From DASWVC01 sp036401335 (GTDB lineage: Bacteria > Verrucomicrobiota > Verrucomicrobiia > Chthoniobacterales > JAFAMB01), in NCBI GenBank assembly GCA_036401335.1, contig DASWVC010000060.1, positions 1-7,256 on the forward strand: DNA of 7,256 nt, read 5' to 3'. The position numbers and the translations under genes were made by a program. This document shows, piece after piece, positions 5,517-7,256 of the stretch. How positions within the stretch are numbered: the first letter of the stretch is position 1; each line of letters starts with the position of its first letter. A model generated the notes under the pieces. That model saw only the letters and a program-made list of their open reading frames with translations, did not search any database and had not been told where the DNA came from.

Positions 5517-6533
5517 ATGAAGACGATGGGGTTGGCCGTAGCGGGTGCAGGAGCCTTGGGCCGGCGGTGGGTGGAGGTCCTGGGTGGGTTGGCCGAGGTG
5601 GAGGTCAAAGCGGTGGTGGACCCCCTGGTGGGCGGACCACAAGCCCCTGCCTGGCTGGAAGACCACCCGGCCGTCGAGAAGTTTTCCTCCCTGGACCTTC
5701 TCCCTTCCGGCCACGTGGAGGCCGTGCTGGTCACGGCTTCTTCACCCGCGCATTACAAAGCCGTAAAAAAGGGCCTGGAACGTGGCTTGCACGTGTTGGT
5801 CGAGAAACCGTTTGCCACCTCTTTGGAGGACGCTCGTACCCTGGTCGGTTTGGCGCAGCAACGCGGCCGCACGTTAATGGTCAGTCAGAATTACCGTTTT
5901 TTTTCAGGCGTCAAAGCAGTGCGTGAACTCGTGCGCACCGGTGAACTCGGCGCGGTCTGCGCCGTCATCGGCCAGTTCTGGTGCAACTGGCCCGGGAAAC
6001 CTTATCAACACGCCATGATTCACCCCATGGCGCTGGAAATGGCCATCCACCATTTTGACCTGGTGAGGGCCATTTTTGACGCGGAGGCAGACACCGGCCA
6101 CGTCATTGAATGGAACCCGCCGGGCAGTCCCTACCGTTTCGGCGGCGGTGCCCTGGAAGCATTATTTTCCATGGGGTCGCCGGCCGGACCTTTTCCTTTT
6201 ATCTACTCGGGCAGCCTTGTCAGCAAAGCACCGCAGACTCCCTGGGGCGGCCATTGGCGTTTTGAATTCGCCCGCGCAACCTTGTTCGCGGAGAAGGTTG
6301 AGGGGCAATACCTGCTGTTCCGGAAAAAGGAAGGCGGGGTCGAGGCAACTGCGCCTTTTGGTGACGACTCAATGGCGTTCGACCAGAGTTTTCGCCATTT
6401 CTTTCAGGCGGTTCGGCAAGGTACCGAGCCATGGTGTTCCGGCCGGGACAACCTGGGTTCGTTGGAAATGGCGCTGGCGTTCAACCGCCTGCCGGGCAGC
6501 CCAAATCAGGCACCGGATCTACCCCCTTCATGA
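5517..6533 (+). CDS. Gfo/Idh/MocA family NAD(P)-dependent oxidoreductase
   Basis: 338 residues from ATG 5517, which directly follows the TAG of the permease with no spacer. AAAGG at 5509-5513 lies only three bases from the start, so re-initiation by the ribosome that has just stopped is likely. The Rossmann motif is GAGALG at 10-15, with acidic D35 at the end of the second strand (usually an NAD preference). EKP at 96-98 in HVLVEKPFATS supplies the lysine expected for catalysis, and H178-H-F-D181 matches the HxxD catalytic histidine motif at the start of the second domain. Family members oxidise or isomerise sugars, inositols and sugar acids in the cytoplasm. Placement after a sugar importer suggests it acts on the imported compound; the substrate is unknown. 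Length is normal (330-380 in the family) and no key residue is missing. Confidence 0.92.
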   Translation: MKTMGLAVAGAGALGRRWVEVLGGLAEVEVKAVVDPLVGGPQAPAWLEDHPAVEKFSSLDLLPSGHVEAVLVTASSPAHYKAVKKGLERGLHVLVEKPFATSLEDARTLVGLAQQRGRTLMVSQNYRFFSGVKAVRELVRTGELGAVCAVIGQFWCNWPGKPYQHAMIHPMALEMAIHHFDLVRAIFDAEADTGHVIEWNPPGSPYRFGGGALEALFSMGSPAGPFPFIYSGSLVSKAPQTPWGGHWRFEFARATLFAEKVEGQYLLFRKKEGGVEATAPFGDDSMAFDQSFRHFFQAVRQGTEPWCSGRDNLGSLEMALAFNRLPGSPNQAPDLPPS

Positions 6534-6580
6534 CTTTCGATTTTCCACCATGATGCTGCTTGAACCCCGCACGTTTTCCC

Positions 6581-6937
6581 ATGCCAAAGACTGACCCACA
6601 GGAAGGACGTTTTCCTTCGTGGAGCGACGTTTCCAAATACGGAATCAACACGCTCCAGGTTGGGGACACCGTCAAACTTCACTTCCACGATGCAAACGAG
6701 TACTGGGTCATCGTGAAGGGCCGAGGCACCGCCACCAGCGAGGGCGCGAGCTATGAAGTGGGCCCCGGGGACATGCTCCTGACCAAAGCCGGCGATGAAC
6801 ATTCACTCCTGGTCACGGAAGAGATGATCGCCGTTTACCTGTATGGGCCGATGCCGGCCGGCGGACGGTTTGGCTACCTTTACCGCGGGGTTGATCCCAC
6901 GTTGTCCCAGTGGCTGCAGTCGAACCCGCCCAGTTGA
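6581..6937 (+). CDS. Small single-domain cupin protein
   Basis: 118 residues from ATG 6581; an in-frame TTG at 6560 would add seven residues but is less likely. No ribosome-binding site is visible and the gene starts 47 bases after the oxidoreductase stop. It is one cupin barrel with both motifs. Motif 1 contains H34-F-H36 and E40 (KLHFHDANEYWVIVKGRG). Motif 2 is YEVGPGDMLLTKAGDEHSL with H74. The full metal-binding set of three His and one Glu is therefore present. Such proteins may be isomerases, epimerases, dioxygenases or sugar sensors, and sequence alone does not decide. Next to an oxidoreductase in a sugar uptake operon, a role in isomerising a sugar or handling its oxidised product is plausible but inferred. 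There is no DNA-binding domain, so it is not an AraC-type regulator. Confidence 0.88.
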   Translation: MPKTDPQEGRFPSWSDVSKYGINTLQVGDTVKLHFHDANEYWVIVKGRGTATSEGASYEVGPGDMLLTKAGDEHSLLVTEEMIAVYLYGPMPAGGRFGYLYRGVDPTLSQWLQSNPPS

Positions 6938-6971
6938 CTGCCGGGGCAGTACGCCAACCAAGAAAGCTTGG
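6937..6971 (+). other. Two short hairpins after the cupin gene
   Basis: ACTGCC/GGCAGT (6937-6950) forms a short palindrome that includes the last base of the cupin stop codon. CCAAG/CTTGG (6958-6962 with 6967-6971) forms a second stem with an AAAG loop, extendable to seven pairs with one bulged G. Neither is followed by a T-run, so they are not convincing intrinsic terminators. They might slow transcription or stabilise the mRNA end before the next gene. Confidence 0.2.
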
Positions 6972-7007
6972 GTTCTCGTTCTGGAAATTCACGGAAAACA
7001 TTTTGTT

Positions 7008-7256
7008 ATGAAGGCTGAAAGCGAAACAAGAAACGCGGACACGCTCCCCGGCGGGCCTGTGCCACCGAAAGAAGACGTTCACCGGATCAAGGATGATGCG
7101 GAGGCCCTGGAAGCAGCCCGCCGCGTGGCGGCGCAGATCGCCGAAGGCTCCGCGGAGCGGGATCGGGAGCGCCGCCTGCCGTTCGCCGAAGTCGAACTCC
7201 TTTCCCAAAGCGGTTTGTGGGGCATCACGGTGCCTAAAGCTTACGGAGGACCCGGC
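7008..7256 (+). CDS. SfnB-family acyl-CoA dehydrogenase-like flavoprotein (5' partial)
   Basis: 83 codons are visible from ATG 7008 and the frame is open at the right edge. Residues 26-83 contain RIKDDAEALEAARRVA, then GSAERDRERRLPFAEVELLS, then SGLWGITVPKAYGGPG. This is the N-terminal helical domain of acyl-CoA dehydrogenase-fold proteins, and the ERDRERRLP plus SGLWGITVP combination is characteristic of the SfnB 'sulfur acquisition oxidoreductase' branch, related to DszC. Family role, from knowledge of Pseudomonas: FMN/FAD-linked use of organosulfur compounds under sulfate limitation. The first 25 residues are polar and poorly conserved. The gene starts 70 bases after the cupin stop, with a weak ACGGA 12 bases upstream. 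It may belong to the same operon or begin a sulfur-related one; the flavin-binding and catalytic regions are outside the window. Confidence 0.78.
   Translation, partial: MKAESETRNADTLPGGPVPPKEDVHRIKDDAEALEAARRVAAQIAEGSAERDRERRLPFAEVELLSQSGLWGITVPKAYGGPG

Noticed and set aside
6937..6971. Rho-independent terminator after the cupin gene
   Set aside because: The hairpins are short and no T-run follows either of them.

Overview
The window is GC-rich bacterial DNA (roughly 60% by eye) and looks chromosomal. Three things hint at a verrucomicrobial or similar soil bacterium: palindromic repeats with the core AGTCCCTT, a DnaE2-type polymerase tail, and the near absence of Shine-Dalgarno sequences. 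This assignment is inference; no rRNA or other marker gene is present.

Layout. Bases 1-153 hold the last 50 codons of an error-prone DNA polymerase (DnaE2/ImuC type) that began upstream. Bases 154-974 form a poorly coding stretch. Its clearest content is a 126-bp cluster (262-387) of three REP-like hairpins, each made of a GGTAG head, a GC-rich stem and an 8-nt AGTYCCTT loop, in mixed orientation. It is followed by a possible small hypothetical gene on the minus strand (425-751) and a possible gene remnant in another minus frame.

From 975 to the end all genes lie on the plus strand and look like one transcription unit. The order is a Tm-1-like/UPF0261 protein, a family 1 extracellular solute-binding protein, two MalF/MalG-type permeases (joined by an ATGA overlap), a Gfo/Idh/MocA oxidoreductase that starts directly after the second permease's stop codon, a small single-domain cupin, and the start of an SfnB-like acyl-CoA dehydrogenase-fold flavoprotein that runs off the right edge.

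How the genes may work together (inference). The binding protein captures a sugar or sugar-like solute in the periplasm and the two permeases import it, probably powered by a shared ATPase encoded elsewhere, since none is present here. The oxidoreductase and cupin are good candidates for the first oxidation or isomerisation steps. The SfnB-like enzyme suggests either that the substrate carries a group removed by a flavin enzyme, for example a sulfur-containing one, or that an unrelated sulfur-scavenging unit begins there. The role of the UPF0261 protein at the head of the operon is unknown. The substrate cannot be read from the sequence.
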